Translations under genes and position numbers: made by a program
DNA from: Candidatus Mycobacterium methanotrophicum
GTDB lineage: Bacteria > Actinomycetota > Actinomycetes > Mycobacteriales > Mycobacteriaceae
Assembly: GCF_023515995.1 (NCBI RefSeq)
Contig: NZ_CP097320.1
Coordinates: 1,364,001-1,428,000 of the forward strand
Length of the DNA stretch: 64,000 nt
Reading direction: 5' to 3'
Shown here: positions 39,706 through 49,310 of the stretch, in pieces
Layout of the letters: every line of letters begins with the position of its first letter
Position numbering within the stretch: the first letter of the stretch is position 1
Notes under the pieces: generated by a model
Databases searched by the model: none
Told to the model about the DNA's origin: nothing
What the model saw: only the letters and a program-made list of their open reading frames with translations

Positions 39706-40251
39706 ATGTATACGGCCACTGAAGTCGCAGGTGTGATGATCGTCGACATCGATCCGCACCGCGACGACCGCGGTTTCTTCTCGCGTTCGTTCTGTTCCGA
39801 CGAATTCGGCACTCACGGGTTGATTTCGGCTGTCGCGCAGACGAACATCTCCTACAACTACGCCCGCGGGACGCTTCGAGGCCTGCATCGTCAGGGACCT
39901 CCGTACGCCGAGGCCAAGTTGGTGCGCTGCACGCGCGGCGCGATTGTCGACGTCGCGGTCGACGTCCGACCCGAGTCGCGTACCTACGGCGAGCACGTCA
40001 TGGTGCAGCTCAGCGCTGACAACCGTCGGGCCCTGTTCTTACCGCCTTATGTCGCACATGGCTTTCAAACGTTGGCTGACAACACCGAAGTCCTCTGCCA
40101 GGTCAGCGGTTCCTACGCACCTGCCAGTGAGCAGGGCTTCCGTTGGGATGACCCGAAATTCGGCATCGCATGGCCGTTGCGGGTCGCCGTCATTTCCGAG
40201 GAAGACTCCAGCTGGCCGCTCTTGGCGCCGGTCGCGAGCGCGGCGTCATGA
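39706..40251 (+). CDS. dTDP-4-dehydrorhamnose 3,5-epimerase-like protein
   Basis: 181 residues from ATG 39706 (ATG 39685 adds seven residues before the family's usual beginning). RmlC cupin motifs are present: DIDPHRDDRGFFSRSF, NISYNYARGTLRGLHRQ with the catalytic His, VRCTRGAIVDVAVDVRPESRTYG and LPPYVAHGFQTLADNTEV. It epimerises a dTDP-4-keto-6-deoxyhexose, toward rhamnose or another deoxysugar. It starts the polysaccharide locus and overlaps the following broken oxidoreductase gene by four bases. The housekeeping rmlC should lie elsewhere. Confidence 0.85.
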   Translation: MYTATEVAGVMIVDIDPHRDDRGFFSRSFCSDEFGTHGLISAVAQTNISYNYARGTLRGLHRQGPPYAEAKLVRCTRGAIVDVAVDVRPESRTYGEHVMVQLSADNRRALFLPPYVAHGFQTLADNTEVLCQVSGSYAPASEQGFRWDDPKFGIAWPLRVAVISEEDSSWPLLAPVASAAS

Positions 40252-41068
40252 TGATGGGCGTCGATAAATTGCTGGCCGAACGGGCGGTCCGAGGCGATCC
40301 GGTGCGCGTCGCGATGGCCGGGTGTGGGTTCATGGGCCGCGGCCTAGTCAATCTGATCGTTAATTGTGATGGCGGAATGACGCTGGCCGCGATCGCCGTG
40401 CGCAGCCCCGACAAAGCGTTCAAAGCGCTGATCGACGCCGGTGTCGGTGATGCGATCGCTGCGGAAGGCGCACCGGCGCCGAAGCAGGCGATCCGACAAG
40501 GCGTTACAGCAGTCACCGGGGATTTCCACGCGATCACCCAAACGGGGGGCGTCGACGTCGTGATCGACGTAACGGGAGCGGTCGAATTCGGCTGTCATCT
40601 TGCCCGGGACTGCGTTGCCGGACGCAAGCATCTGGTCTTGATGAACGCCGAGCTCGACGCAACCGTAGGCGCCGAGTTGGGGCGGCTGGCCGACGCAGCA
40701 GGTGTTGTGCTCACCGGATGCGACGGCGATCAGCCTGGCGCGCGACTCATTGTTACGACGTCGACGAATTACGCGCCCTCGGCGGCGCCGTCGACTATGT
40801 GGTGCACGCCAAACCAAATCCGGAAATCTATTGCCTCGGGACACATGATGATCCGAAGCAACAGCACTACCTCGAACTGTACCAGCCGGGAACAGGCCCG
40901 TTGTACGGCTTCTACATCCCGTATCGCCTCTGCCATTTCGAAGTCCCGATGACCGCGGCGCGGGCGGTGCTGATGGGCGACACGGCCAATCTGTGCTGCG
41001 CCTCGAGCAATTGGCCGTTTAGGCCGAGCCATGACCCACGACCGCTCGAGAAATCAGGCTTAGCATGA
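40248..41068 (+). pseudogene. NAD(P)-dependent oxidoreductase, internally deleted and frameshifted
   Basis: The first frame gives a Rossmann domain (VRVAMAGCGFMGRGLVNLI, then DVVIDVTGAVEFG and KHLVLMNAELDATVG) of the homoserine-dehydrogenase-like/SAF-linked oxidoreductases found in surface-sugar loci. Near 40740 it shifts. The other frame continues with AVDYVVHAKPNPEIYCLGTHDDP and YGFYIPYRLCHFEVPMTAARAVL, the C-terminal region of the same family. About 100 central residues are missing. Its last four bases overlap the start of the sugar transferase gene. Confidence 0.7.
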
Positions 41069-42582
41069 CAACGTCACTTTCTAGGTCGGTTCCCACCCGA
41101 AACGGTCAGTCGCCAGTCACCGTGCGACCGGCCCCGACATATAACGCCAACACCGCCCCGCGCTGGCATCACCAGTATTCGAGACGTTTGCGTATAACCG
41201 ATTCGCTGATCGTCTGCGGATCGGTCGCGCTCGCCCAGTACATCCGGTTCGGCGATTCCCCGTATACCTCAGGTTACCGGGGTGAAGTGATGACGCTGTT
41301 TTCCGTTCTGTTCGCCGCACTGTGGCTGTCGTCAATCGCAATGTTTCACGCTCGATCGATCCGTGTCATCGGCGCGGGGATCGAGGAATATCGGCGCATA
41401 GTCAGCGCGTCAGTCTGGACTTTCGGAATCATCGCGATGGCAACTCTTCTCGCCAGAATCTTCCTGGCGCGCGGCTATCTGGCGGTTGCACTTCCGGTCG
41501 GCACACTCGGATTACTGGTAAGCCGCCGCTTATGGCGTTCCTACATCGCTGGTAAGCGAGCACATGGCAAATGCCAGACGAGGGTTTTGGCAATCGGGGA
41601 CCGCAAGGGGGTTTCCCAGCTTGCGCAGGAACTGACCCGCAATCCCCGAGACGGCTACGTTGTGGTCGGGGCCGGCATTCCTGGTTACGGGCCATCCCGC
41701 GATAAGACGCTTCTGGTCCACGGCCGGGAGATCCCGATTCTCGGCGACGAGACCCACGCGCTCGCCGCAATCAGTCGCTCCGGCGCGGACACGGTGGCAT
41801 TGACCGGGGCGGAACGTTTTGGTGCACAGGGGATTAGGCAGCTGATGTGGCGGCTGGAAACCATGGATGTCGACCTTGTGGTCGCTCCCGGCGTAATGGA
41901 CGTCGCGGAAGGACGGCTGACGCTGCGGCCGGTCGCGGGCTTCCCGTTGCTCCACGTCGAAAAACCGCAATATGAGGGGGCCAAGTGCTTTCAGAAGCGT
42001 GCCTTCGACTTCTGTTTCGCGCTGGCCGCCCTCATCGGAACATCACCGTTGCTCATCGCATCGGCTATCGCTATCAAACTCACGAGCAAGGGACCTGTCT
42101 TTTACCCCTCTGAGCGTATCGGCCTCGATGGGAAGCCCTTCACGATGATTAAATTCCGAACGATGGCGCAAGATGCGGACAGCCAAATTGAGAGCGTGCT
42201 GCATCTGAATGAAAGCCAGGGCGGGATGCTCTTCAAAATACGGGACGATCCCCGGATCACAACCGTGGGCAGGATACTTCGCAGATTTAGCATCGATGAG
42301 TTGCCGCAATTCCTCAACGTGCTGAAGCAGGATATGAGCGTCGTCGGGCCACGGCCGCCGCTGCGGCGAGAAGTGGTGAAGTACAACGGAGATGTCAAGC
42401 GTAGGCTATTGGTCAAACCGGGCATTACCGGATTATGGCAAGTAAATGGCCGTTCAGACCTTCCGTGGGATGAATCAGTACGCCTAGATTTGTCTTATGT
42501 CGACAATTGGTCGATGGCCAATGACCTCTTGCTCATCGCCAAGACGCTTAAAGCCGTCGTAGTCAGCGACGGGGCATATTGA
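41065..42582 (+). CDS. Polyprenyl-phosphate hexose-1-phosphate transferase
   Basis: 505 residues, WbaP/CpsE type. Four to five N-terminal membrane helices and a CoA-binding-like middle domain precede the catalytic bacterial-sugar-transferase domain: a reentrant helix (FDFCFALAALIGTSPLLIASAI), KFRTM, RILRRFSIDELPQFLNVLK, MSVVGPRPPL, and GITGLWQVNGRSDLPWDESV. It loads the first sugar phosphate onto undecaprenyl/decaprenyl phosphate to start an exported polysaccharide. It appears intact, although most neighbouring genes of the pathway are broken. Confidence 0.92.
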   Translation: MTTSLSRSVPTRNGQSPVTVRPAPTYNANTAPRWHHQYSRRLRITDSLIVCGSVALAQYIRFGDSPYTSGYRGEVMTLFSVLFAALWLSSIAMFHARSIRVIGAGIEEYRRIVSASVWTFGIIAMATLLARIFLARGYLAVALPVGTLGLLVSRRLWRSYIAGKRAHGKCQTRVLAIGDRKGVSQLAQELTRNPRDGYVVVGAGIPGYGPSRDKTLLVHGREIPILGDETHALAAISRSGADTVALTGAERFGAQGIRQLMWRLETMDVDLVVAPGVMDVAEGRLTLRPVAGFPLLHVEKPQYEGAKCFQKRAFDFCFALAALIGTSPLLIASAIAIKLTSKGPVFYPSERIGLDGKPFTMIKFRTMAQDADSQIESVLHLNESQGGMLFKIRDDPRITTVGRILRRFSIDELPQFLNVLKQDMSVVGPRPPLRREVVKYNGDVKRRLLVKPGITGLWQVNGRSDLPWDESVRLDLSYVDNWSMANDLLLIAKTLKAVVVSDGAY

Positions 42583-42676
42583 TGATCGGGATTGGGTCGA
42601 CGGTAGCAGCGGCGCCTCGCTGCGTCGGAGGCAGGTGATCGCGTGACTCGCGCGTCGGACCGGGCCTATCTGAAAC

Positions 42677-42712
42677 GCCCGGACCGCGGTGTGCCCCCGC
42701 CGCGGTCCGGGC
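42677..42712 (+). terminator. Perfect 13-bp hairpin after the sugar transferase
   Basis: GCCCGGACCGCGG (42677-42689) and CCGCGGTCCGGGC (42700-42712) pair without mismatch around a ten-base loop. Confidence 0.65.
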
Positions 42713-42826
42713 CCCTCCGCTGGTCGTGGCGTTCGTGACGTACCGGTGCCGTGCCGGCACGACCGCGCAGCCGCCTGTGTTACCGATACGTGTCTACGAA
42801 AACAGCTGTCGCGCACGGGGTGCGAA

Positions 42827-43189
42827 GTGACACGCGGCGAAAGCGGTAACGTACCAATGGCGGCGGCCCGGTTGCGTCGCCGCTTATGCGACGCAGACCG
42901 ACTGCTTGGCATCTTAGACCTCGGTGCGACTCTGCCGTGCGAAAAGTTCCTCACCGTCGACGAACTCGATCTACCCGAACTGACGTTCCCGCCCCACCTG
43001 CGGCTGTGCGAGCTTCTTACCTTGGATCGACCAGATCTGGTGCTGGCGCTGCCCTGGAACCTGGAAACCGAACTCACCGATCAGCTGAGCTACATCGCCG
43101 ACTGGGGCGGTCAACTCGTGTTTTCTCTTCCGAGCCTGCACGATGCGACGCCGTTGGCATCCAACCACATTGGGATGGTGCTGTCATGA
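42827..43189 (+). pseudogene. Sugar C-methyltransferase remnant (N and C ends joined)
   Basis: From GTG 42827, 120 residues. The first half (LLGILDLGATLPCEKFLTVDELDLPELTFPPHLRLC) matches the N-terminal zinc-binding domain of NDP-hexose C-methyltransferases. The second half (DLVLALPWNLETELTDQLSYIADWGGQLVFSLPSLH) matches their C-terminal domain. The whole SAM-binding core, normally about 250 residues, is gone and the junction keeps the frame. The product cannot be a methyltransferase. Confidence 0.65.
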
Positions 43190-43313
43190 GTGTCTGCCGG
43201 GGCCCTGGCGGCACTTATCTGCGTAATGTGTCCGCAGCAGACGACTTTCGAGTCCAGATTGGCCCGATGGAAGCGGCTTTGACCAGCGCCGCATTCGCGA
43301 ACACCGGCCTGAC

Positions 43314-43802
43314 ATGGTGATCGCAGAATCGGTCCCCGATCCACGCTGGATCGCACTGGCTGGCCGGGCGCCGCGTGTTCAGCTGGTGCACGACGAACGC
43401 CGAGATGACGGCCGGCATCGACAAGTCTTCGCACGCGCCGTATTCGACAGGTGGGGCGCCCACTCGGCGGCTACCGTGACCTACAGCAATTACGCCGCAA
43501 TAGCTGTCCCTACGCGGCGCGACGTGGTTGGCGCCCAGCTGAATGTGGCGCCGCTATGCAGCGACCTGGATCCGATGCTGGTTCCTCCGTTCGTCGGTCC
43601 CGACGGGCGGCACGATTTTGTTGTGGCCGGACGGCTCGGGGTCGACGACGTCGACGGGCGGGCTGCCGCTTTCGATGATCTGTCCGATCCGCTCACCGCG
43701 ACCTTGCGCGGGGGAGCGGCGGCGCGTCACTACGCGGACTGCTTCGCTGTCGATCGCGCCGTGGACGGTCTTTTGGAGGTGCTCACCGAGGTGGGTCGTT
43801 GA
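43314..43802 (+). pseudogene. Glycosyltransferase remnant
   Basis: 162 residues. LDPMLVPPFVGPDGRHDFVVAGRL resembles the hinge between the two Rossmann domains of GT4-type glycosyltransferases. It is followed at once by the extreme C-terminal part (LTATLRGGAAARHYADCFAVDRAVDGLLEVL). The donor-binding domain is missing, so an internal deletion is likely. The stop overlaps the start of the APH-like gene. Confidence 0.5.
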
Positions 43803-45091
43803 ATCGGCAAAGCAAAAGTAGGAATCGGGCTTGGGACAGTGAGATGGCTATGAGGATATCCACCGGAGGGGATCACGCGGGACGCCCCGCAGCGTTAAGC
43901 GCCGAGTATTCGCAATTGACCGGCGATTCATCCTCGAAGTCAACCAAATTGGGATACGGCGTGCCGGCGCCGCAGCCGATAGAACTCACGGCTACAACTG
44001 AGGATCTGCTCACTCTGCTCTCTCGCTCTCGCCCGAGACCATCGACAGTCGCGGATCAAACGGTCAGCCGGGTTATTCGGCTTAGCCTGCTGCGTGTCGA
44101 GAAAGGACCGAACGCGGCGGTTTTGAAGGTTGCCCGCGGCCTGCCTGGAGCTGAGGAACTGCGCACGCAGCGCCGCGTGCTCGCCGAAATCGCCAGCCAC
44201 CCTGGACTCGACGAAAAATGGCGCGAACTGCTGCCGAGGATCCTGGCATTCGACGAGCGCACCGACGCAGCCGTGTCCGTCGAGTCCTACCGGCCCGGAA
44301 TAGATCTGGCCGAGGTGCTGGCGCACTACCCCAACCGTGTCGAGGAGCTGACCGCTACGGCCCTGCGGGCCATCGCACCGCTGCACCAGGCGACTGCCAG
44401 GTTCATTGTCGTCGACAACGCCTGCTTGTTTAGACAATGCGTCTTCGAACCGGTGTCGGATCTGACGCACATCTGCCGGCGGCTGGATCCCCACCTGGTT
44501 CCGCAGCTGGACCGGCTAGAAACGATGTTGGGGCGGGCGCTCGTTGGCCGGCGTATGCCGGTGAGCTGGACGCACGGCGACTACACACCCGGCAACATTC
44601 GGGTCGCCGGGATGGAGGGCCCGGTCAACAGCATCGTCGGCTGGGGCGGGGCGCAGTGGGACAGGCCGGCGCTGATCGACGAGTACCTCATGATCTTGAC
44701 GGCGAGCTGTCAGGTGGAGCGAGCCAATCTGGGCGCAGTCGTCAGCGAGCGACTACGGGCGGGCGGCCTCGCAGAATCCGAGCGGAATGCGCTACGTGCC
44801 GCATGCGGCCAGTCGGGCATCGACGTTGGCGACCGTGAACGCGTCGGCGAGCGCCTGGCCGTTTTGCTTGCCTGGCTGCACCATGCTGCCGCGTTTTGGC
44901 GCAAGCGTGCCACCCAGCCAAATGACCAGATCTGGTGGCGCACCAACGTGACTCCGGTGCTCGAGACCGTCGCTGCGTGGCGCGGATTTGATGTTTCAAG
45001 CGGGCGGCCAGGCGCAAGCAGTGCACCGATAGCCACCTCACCGCACGTCGAGGACGCGGAGCCGGCCCGAGGAAACGAGGCCGATGGCTGA
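43799..45091 (+). CDS. Aminoglycoside-phosphotransferase-fold protein with altered metal site
   Basis: 430 residues from TTG 43799, overlapping the preceding frame by four bases. The kinase-like fold is shown by K110 in AVLKVARG and the catalytic loop WTHGDYTPGNIRV (D261, N266). The metal-binding Asp that should come next (usually in a VVDWG context) is Gly281 in SIVGWGGAQWDRPALIDEYLM. Members of this group lie in surface-polysaccharide and antibiotic loci. Loss of that Asp suggests a dead or altered enzyme, consistent with decay of its neighbours. Confidence 0.75.
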   Translation: MNRQSKSRNRAWDSEMAMRISTGGDHAGRPAALSAEYSQLTGDSSSKSTKLGYGVPAPQPIELTATTEDLLTLLSRSRPRPSTVADQTVSRVIRLSLLRVEKGPNAAVLKVARGLPGAEELRTQRRVLAEIASHPGLDEKWRELLPRILAFDERTDAAVSVESYRPGIDLAEVLAHYPNRVEELTATALRAIAPLHQATARFIVVDNACLFRQCVFEPVSDLTHICRRLDPHLVPQLDRLETMLGRALVGRRMPVSWTHGDYTPGNIRVAGMEGPVNSIVGWGGAQWDRPALIDEYLMILTASCQVERANLGAVVSERLRAGGLAESERNALRAACGQSGIDVGDRERVGERLAVLLAWLHHAAAFWRKRATQPNDQIWWRTNVTPVLETVAAWRGFDVSSGRPGASSAPIATSPHVEDAEPARGNEADG

Positions 45092-45139
45092 CCTTGCACT
45101 CCGTCGGCAGTCCACCCTCAAACTTCGAGATAGCTGGTA

Positions 45140-45241
45140 ATGCGCGCCCGCGTCACCGGCGCTGCCGGATTCATCGGTTCCACCTTGTCGACTATCGGAG
45201 CCGCCGATGCGGTGACCCGCCGCGTGCGAGCGGCCAGGTGA
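45140..45241 (+). pseudogene. NAD-dependent epimerase N-terminal remnant
   Basis: A 33-codon frame opening MRARVTGAAGFIGSTL, the glycine-rich dinucleotide loop of sugar nucleotide epimerases/dehydratases, then unrelated sequence to TGA. Only the first 16 residues are recognisable. Confidence 0.55.
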
Positions 45242-45391
45242 CCCATGCAAACGCGCAGGCTGGTCGGAAGCGGTTTTTCGCGGTCACGCAGGGGCGCGCG
45301 GTCCGCACCTAATGGCAGGTGCCGGTTGCATGGATACTTTAACCCCTAGAGAAGACCTTATATCTGTGATTAACCTTGAATTACGCCAAAT

Positions 45392-45399
45392 AGTATGTA
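45392..45399 (+). promoter_or_regulatory. AGTATGTA box upstream of the PE-PPE-Esx cassette
   Basis: Located 89 bases before the PE start in an AT-rich stretch (45340-45420) that contrasts with its GC-rich surroundings; third copy of the motif seen at 37794 and 39638. Confidence 0.4.
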
Positions 45400-45487
45400 A
45401 AATCCCCTCTAGACATATCAGCGGTATCTACCGATCGTGCCAGGCGCCGCGGGTAGTTGCGGGGCCTGCTTCCGCTAGGAGGAGCAC

Positions 45488-45787
45488 ATGTCGTTTGTGA
45501 CCACGCAGCCAGAGTTGTTGACGGAGGCGGCGGGCAACTTGCAGGGCATCGGTGCTGCGATGACAGCCGGAAATGCGGCCGCTGCGGCTCCCACCACCGG
45601 GGTGGTTCCCGCCGCCGCCGACGAGGTATCCGCGCTGACCGCGGCGCAGTTCGCTGCACACGCCGAGATGTACCAGGCGATCAGCGCTCAAGCCGCGGCG
45701 ATTCACGAGATGTTCGTGAGCGCGCTGGGTATCAGCGCCGGATCGTATGCGGCCACCGAGGCCGCCAATGCGGCCGCGGCCCTCTAA
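45488..45787 (+). CDS. PE family protein (PE domain only)
   Basis: 99 residues from ATG 45488, preceded by CTAGGAGGAGCAC. It is the classical two-helix PE domain: SFVTTQPELLTEAAGNLQGIG, the Pro-Glu motif at the start, AADEVSALTAAQFAAHAEMYQ and the export signal pattern with Tyr near the end of the second helix. It pairs with the PPE encoded 18 bases downstream and is a likely ESX-5 substrate. Confidence 0.92.
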   Translation: MSFVTTQPELLTEAAGNLQGIGAAMTAGNAAAAAPTTGVVPAAADEVSALTAAQFAAHAEMYQAISAQAAAIHEMFVSALGISAGSYAATEAANAAAAL

Positions 45788-45805
45788 GCAGCTGAAGGAT
45801 CAGCG

Positions 45806-47230
45806 ATGGATTTCGGGGCGTTACCGCCAGAGGTCAACTCCGCGCGGATGTATTCGGGGCCAGGATCGGCGCCGATGCTGGCCGCCGCGAGCGCGTGGGA
45901 CACGCTGGCCGCCGAATTGCAGTCTGGGGCATCGTCTTACGGCTCGGTGATCTCGGAGTTGACCAGCGAATGGCAGGGCCCGTCGTCGGCATTTATGGAG
46001 GACGCCGCGGCGCCCTACGTGGAGTGGCTGACTGCCGCCGCCGGGCAAGCTGAGCAGACGGCCGCCCAGGCGAGGGCTGCGGCAAGCGCCTATCAGGTGG
46101 CGTTGACAGCGATGGTGCCGCTGCCGGAGATCGCGGCCAACCGCACTCAATTGGCGGCGCTCACCGCGACCAACGTTTTTGGCCAAAACACCCCCGCGAT
46201 TGCCACGACCGAGGCTCAGTACGGCGAAATGTGGGCCCAGGACGCTACCGCGATGTACGGCTATGCCGGCAGCTCGGCGGCCGCTTCGCGTGTCACGCCG
46301 TTCGCGGCGCCGCCGTCGACAACTAACCCGTCCGGCGCCGCCGGTCAGTCCGCTGCCGTCGCGCAGGCAGCCGGCACAGCGACTGGCACGGGCGTGCAGT
46401 CAACGCTGTCGCAGCTGCTCTCCTCAGTTCCCACGTCGCTACAGAGCCTCGCGTCGCCGGCTGCGTCGTCGACGTCGTCGACGTCGTTGTCGACGTTGTT
46501 TTCCGGCCTCCTGAACGGCCTTGGTCTGACTTCTTCCTCCGGGTCCACCACAGGGATAGCGGGGCTTGGGTCCACGACGGGCAGCTTCTTGGAAAGTCTG
46601 GCTATTTTGCCCTTCTCCTACACGGGGTTTTTTGCCCTGTTTATGGGGCTCGACGCCTTGCAGCCCCTTATTGGTACGCCGATGAACGTCGCGCTCACCC
46701 AAGCAATGACCCCCGTCGCCGCCGCCGCCGGGGGCGCGGCGGCTGCGGCCCCGGCGGCGGCCGCGGGCCTGGGGGCTGCCGGGGGGTTGGGCGGTTTTGC
46801 AGGCTTGGGCGCGTTAGGGGGAGTAGGCGCAGCGGCTTCAGTCGGCGCGTTGTCGGTGCCGCCGAGCTGGGGCCTGGCCGCGACACCGGCGTTGCTCGGT
46901 GGCATGCCGTTGGCGTCGGCGCTGCCCGGCCTCAGTCCGCTCGCGGGAGGTGGGTTGCCGCTGGCGGCTGGCCTGCCGATGTTCCCACCCGGGGCAGGGC
47001 GGGTCGCAGGGGCCGCCGCCGCAGCGGGCGTCGGCGGCGCAGTTGCTTCCAAATACGGGCCGCGCCTCAGGGTGCTGACGCGCTCGCCAGGGGCCGGCTA
47101 CTCAGCGGTCCCCATGGCGCCAGCCGGGACGTATGCGGCCCCGCCCGGAATGCCGTCGCCGCCCGGATACACGCCGGCCATCGTGTATCTGCCGACTAAC
47201 GGCAACGGCAACGGACATGGGCCTCATTGA
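45806..47230 (+). CDS. PPE family protein, SVP subgroup
   Basis: 474 residues. The PPE domain ([63 protein letters not shown]) is followed by a Ser/Thr and Gly/Ala-rich region. The subgroup signature is [10 protein letters not shown] near residue 350, and the C-terminus is Pro/Gly-rich. It forms a heterodimer with the PE encoded just upstream. A hydrophobic segment ([18 protein letters not shown], near residue 275) suggests membrane association. Confidence 0.93.
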   Translation: MDFGALPPEVNSARMYSGPGSAPMLAAASAWDTLAAELQSGASSYGSVISELTSEWQGPSSAFMEDAAAPYVEWLTAAAGQAEQTAAQARAAASAYQVALTAMVPLPEIAANRTQLAALTATNVFGQNTPAIATTEAQYGEMWAQDATAMYGYAGSSAAASRVTPFAAPPSTTNPSGAAGQSAAVAQAAGTATGTGVQSTLSQLLSSVPTSLQSLASPAASSTSSTSLSTLFSGLLNGLGLTSSSGSTTGIAGLGSTTGSFLESLAILPFSYTGFFALFMGLDALQPLIGTPMNVALTQAMTPVAAAAGGAAAAAPAAAAGLGAAGGLGGFAGLGALGGVGAAASVGALSVPPSWGLAATPALLGGMPLASALPGLSPLAGGGLPLAAGLPMFPPGAGRVAGAAAAAGVGGAVASKYGPRLRVLTRSPGAGYSAVPMAPAGTYAAPPGMPSPPGYTPAIVYLPTNGNGNGHGPH

Positions 47231-47315
47231 TGCGAACGAGCAGGGAGTGGCATTCGTTTCGTTGGGTCACATCGATCGGAAATTTCAGATCAGCATCACA
47301 TAAGGGGACAGGATC

Positions 47316-47612
47316 ATGCCGACGCGTTTTATGACTGACCCGCACGAGATGCGGGCGATGGCAGGACGTTTCGATGTGCACGCTCAGACGGTGGAGGACG
47401 AGGCCCGCAAGATGTGGGCATCCTCGCAGAACATCGCCGGCGCCGGCTGGAGTGGGACGGCCCAGATGACGTCGTACGACACCATGGGCCAGATGAACCA
47501 GGCCTTCCGCAACATCGTCAACATGCTCCACGGTGTGCGCGACGGTTTGATCCGCGACGCCAACAACTACGAAACCCAAGAGCAGGCCTCCCAACAGATC
47601 CTGTCCAGCTAG
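47316..47612 (+). CDS. WXG100 protein, EsxJ/K/M/P/W-like
   Basis: 98 residues, helix-turn-helix hairpin of the ESAT-6 superfamily. WSGTAQM carries the W-x-G turn and [17 protein letters not shown] the C-terminal YxxxE/D secretion signal. This matches the QILSS/Mtb9.9 partner group. It is secreted as a heterodimer with the next gene's product by a type VII system, most likely ESX-5 judging from the PE-PPE pair. Confidence 0.93.
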   Translation: MPTRFMTDPHEMRAMAGRFDVHAQTVEDEARKMWASSQNIAGAGWSGTAQMTSYDTMGQMNQAFRNIVNMLHGVRDGLIRDANNYETQEQASQQILSS

Positions 47613-47646
47613 CCCAACGCCGAAAGCCATTTAGGAGAACGTCGAA

Positions 47647-47931
47647 ATGTCGATCAACTACCAGTTCGGCGACGTGGATGCCCACGGCGCCCTGATTCGC
47701 GCCCAGGCCGCCTCGCTGGAAGCTGAGCACCAGGCCATCGTGCGCGATGTGCTGGCCGCCGGTGACTTCTGGGGCGGTGCGGGTTCGGTGGCCTGCCAGG
47801 AATTCATCACCCAGTTGGGCCGCAACTTCCAGGTCATCTACGAACAAGCCAACGCCCACGGCCAAAAGGTGCAAACCGCCGGCAACAACATGTACTCCAC
47901 CGACAGCGCCGTCGGCTCCAGCTGGGCCTGA
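47647..47931 (+). CDS. WXG100 protein, EsxI/L/N/O/V-like
   Basis: 94 residues, starting 34 bases after its partner with AGGAG upstream. SINYQFGDVDAHGALIRAQAASLEAEHQ opens the first helix and FWGGAGSVACQEF contains the W-x-G turn. This is the ESAT-6-like member of the pair. The 215 bases after it, up to 48146, contain no gene and should hold the promoter of the next operon. Confidence 0.93.
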   Translation: MSINYQFGDVDAHGALIRAQAASLEAEHQAIVRDVLAAGDFWGGAGSVACQEFITQLGRNFQVIYEQANAHGQKVQTAGNNMYSTDSAVGSSWA

Positions 47932-48146
47932 CGCGAAATGTTAATCGTGCGATCCCGCGAGCCGGCCCGTCCCAGGTGGGCTGACCGGGGAAGCCTCGCT
48001 GCCACAGGCGATTTCGCGCACTTGGCTGGGGTATCTCAGCCAGCGCGAGCCGGATTCACCCGCGCACAACTAGCGCATCAGGATTCACAAGACAGGGGAT
48101 GCAGGGGCGCGAGGCCGCCTTCGACGCGCGGAGACGGTGACGGCAC

Positions 48147-49310
48147 ATGAGCGCTGTCCCGATAGAGGTAGTCGAGCGTGGGGAAAGTCGCTGCTTCACC
48201 AGCGACAACACCGCCGGTGGCGCACCCGAGGTCATCGCAGCGCTTGCAGCGGCAGCCTGCGGGCAGGCGCCGCCCTATGGCACCGACAGTTGGACTTTGA
48301 GCGCCCGACGCCGCTTCAGCGAGATCTTTGATTGCGACGTCGACCTGCTTCCCGTTTCCACCGGCTCGGCGGCGAACGCATTGAGCTTGGCCGCGCTGAC
48401 CCCACCATGGGGCAGCGTGTTATGCCACCGCGACAGCCACATCAACAACGACGAGTGCGGCGCACCGGAGTTCTTCACAGGGGGCGCCAAACTCGTTGCC
48501 CTGGGCGGGGAAAACGCCAAGATCGACGCCGACGAGCTGCAGGCCGCAGTACACCGCAAGGTCGGAGACGTGCACAGCGTGCAACCCTCCGTGTTGGGCC
48601 TCACCCAGGCGACCGAGACTGGCGCGGTATACAGCCCCGCCGAGATCAAACACCTGGCCTGCATTGCCAAGCAGGCGGGCCTGCGCGTTCACATGGATGG
48701 CGCCCGCCTCGCCAACGCCGTCGCCGCATTGGGCTGCCACCCCGCCGAGCTGACCTGGAGCGCCGGCGTGGACGTGCTGTCCTTCGGCGCCATCAAGAAC
48801 GGGAGCATCACCGCCGACGCGATCGTCGTCTTCGACCGCTCGTTGACCACCGAGCTCAGCTTCCGGGCGAAGCGGGCCGGACAACTCGCCGCCAAGATGC
48901 GTTTCGCCGCCGCCCAACTCGACGCCTACCTCGCCGACGATCTGTGGCTGCGCAATGCCCGGCACGCCAATGCCATGACCGCGCGGCTCGAAGAGGGGCT
49001 GAAGTCCATTTCCGGCACTCGCCTTGCGGGCACGCCAGAGGCGAACATCATCTTCTGCCGCCTGCCCCAGCAGGTCATCGACGGACTTCTGGACCAGGGT
49101 TTCGGCTTTTACCACGGCCGTTGGGAGCCAGGTGTCGTCCGTTTCGTCACCTCTTTTGCCACCACGACCCACGATGTCGACGAGCTGATACACGCGGTCC
49201 GCCGACTCACCGCGGCCGCGATCGAGGAAAGCCGGTCTAAACGGGCTCGAACGCAGAGATCAGCCGGCGGCCGCCGATCCGAGCTGGCGCGTATCGGACG
49301 CGTCCGATGA
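48147..49310 (+). CDS. Low-specificity threonine aldolase-like PLP enzyme
   Basis: 387 residues, fold type I PLP enzyme. SDNTAGGAPEVI opens the family, SGS/TGSAANALSLAAL binds the cofactor phosphate, HMDGARLANAV carries the PLP-pairing Asp184, and LSFGAIKNGS carries the Schiff-base Lys217. Relatives cleave or form beta-hydroxy-alpha-amino acids (glycine plus aldehyde). First gene of a five-gene operon, overlapping the next by four bases. In this context it may make or break a beta-hydroxy amino acid building block. The basic tail after residue 355 is unusual. Confidence 0.85.
   Translation: MSAVPIEVVERGESRCFTSDNTAGGAPEVIAALAAAACGQAPPYGTDSWTLSARRRFSEIFDCDVDLLPVSTGSAANALSLAALTPPWGSVLCHRDSHINNDECGAPEFFTGGAKLVALGGENAKIDADELQAAVHRKVGDVHSVQPSVLGLTQATETGAVYSPAEIKHLACIAKQAGLRVHMDGARLANAVAALGCHPAELTWSAGVDVLSFGAIKNGSITADAIVVFDRSLTTELSFRAKRAGQLAAKMRFAAAQLDAYLADDLWLRNARHANAMTARLEEGLKSISGTRLAGTPEANIIFCRLPQQVIDGLLDQGFGFYHGRWEPGVVRFVTSFATTTHDVDELIHAVRRLTAAAIEESRSKRARTQRSAGGRRSELARIGRVR

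Noticed and set aside
45428..45706. Minus-strand ORFs opposite the PE gene
   Set aside because: The plus strand encodes a standard PE protein with a good ribosome-binding site.
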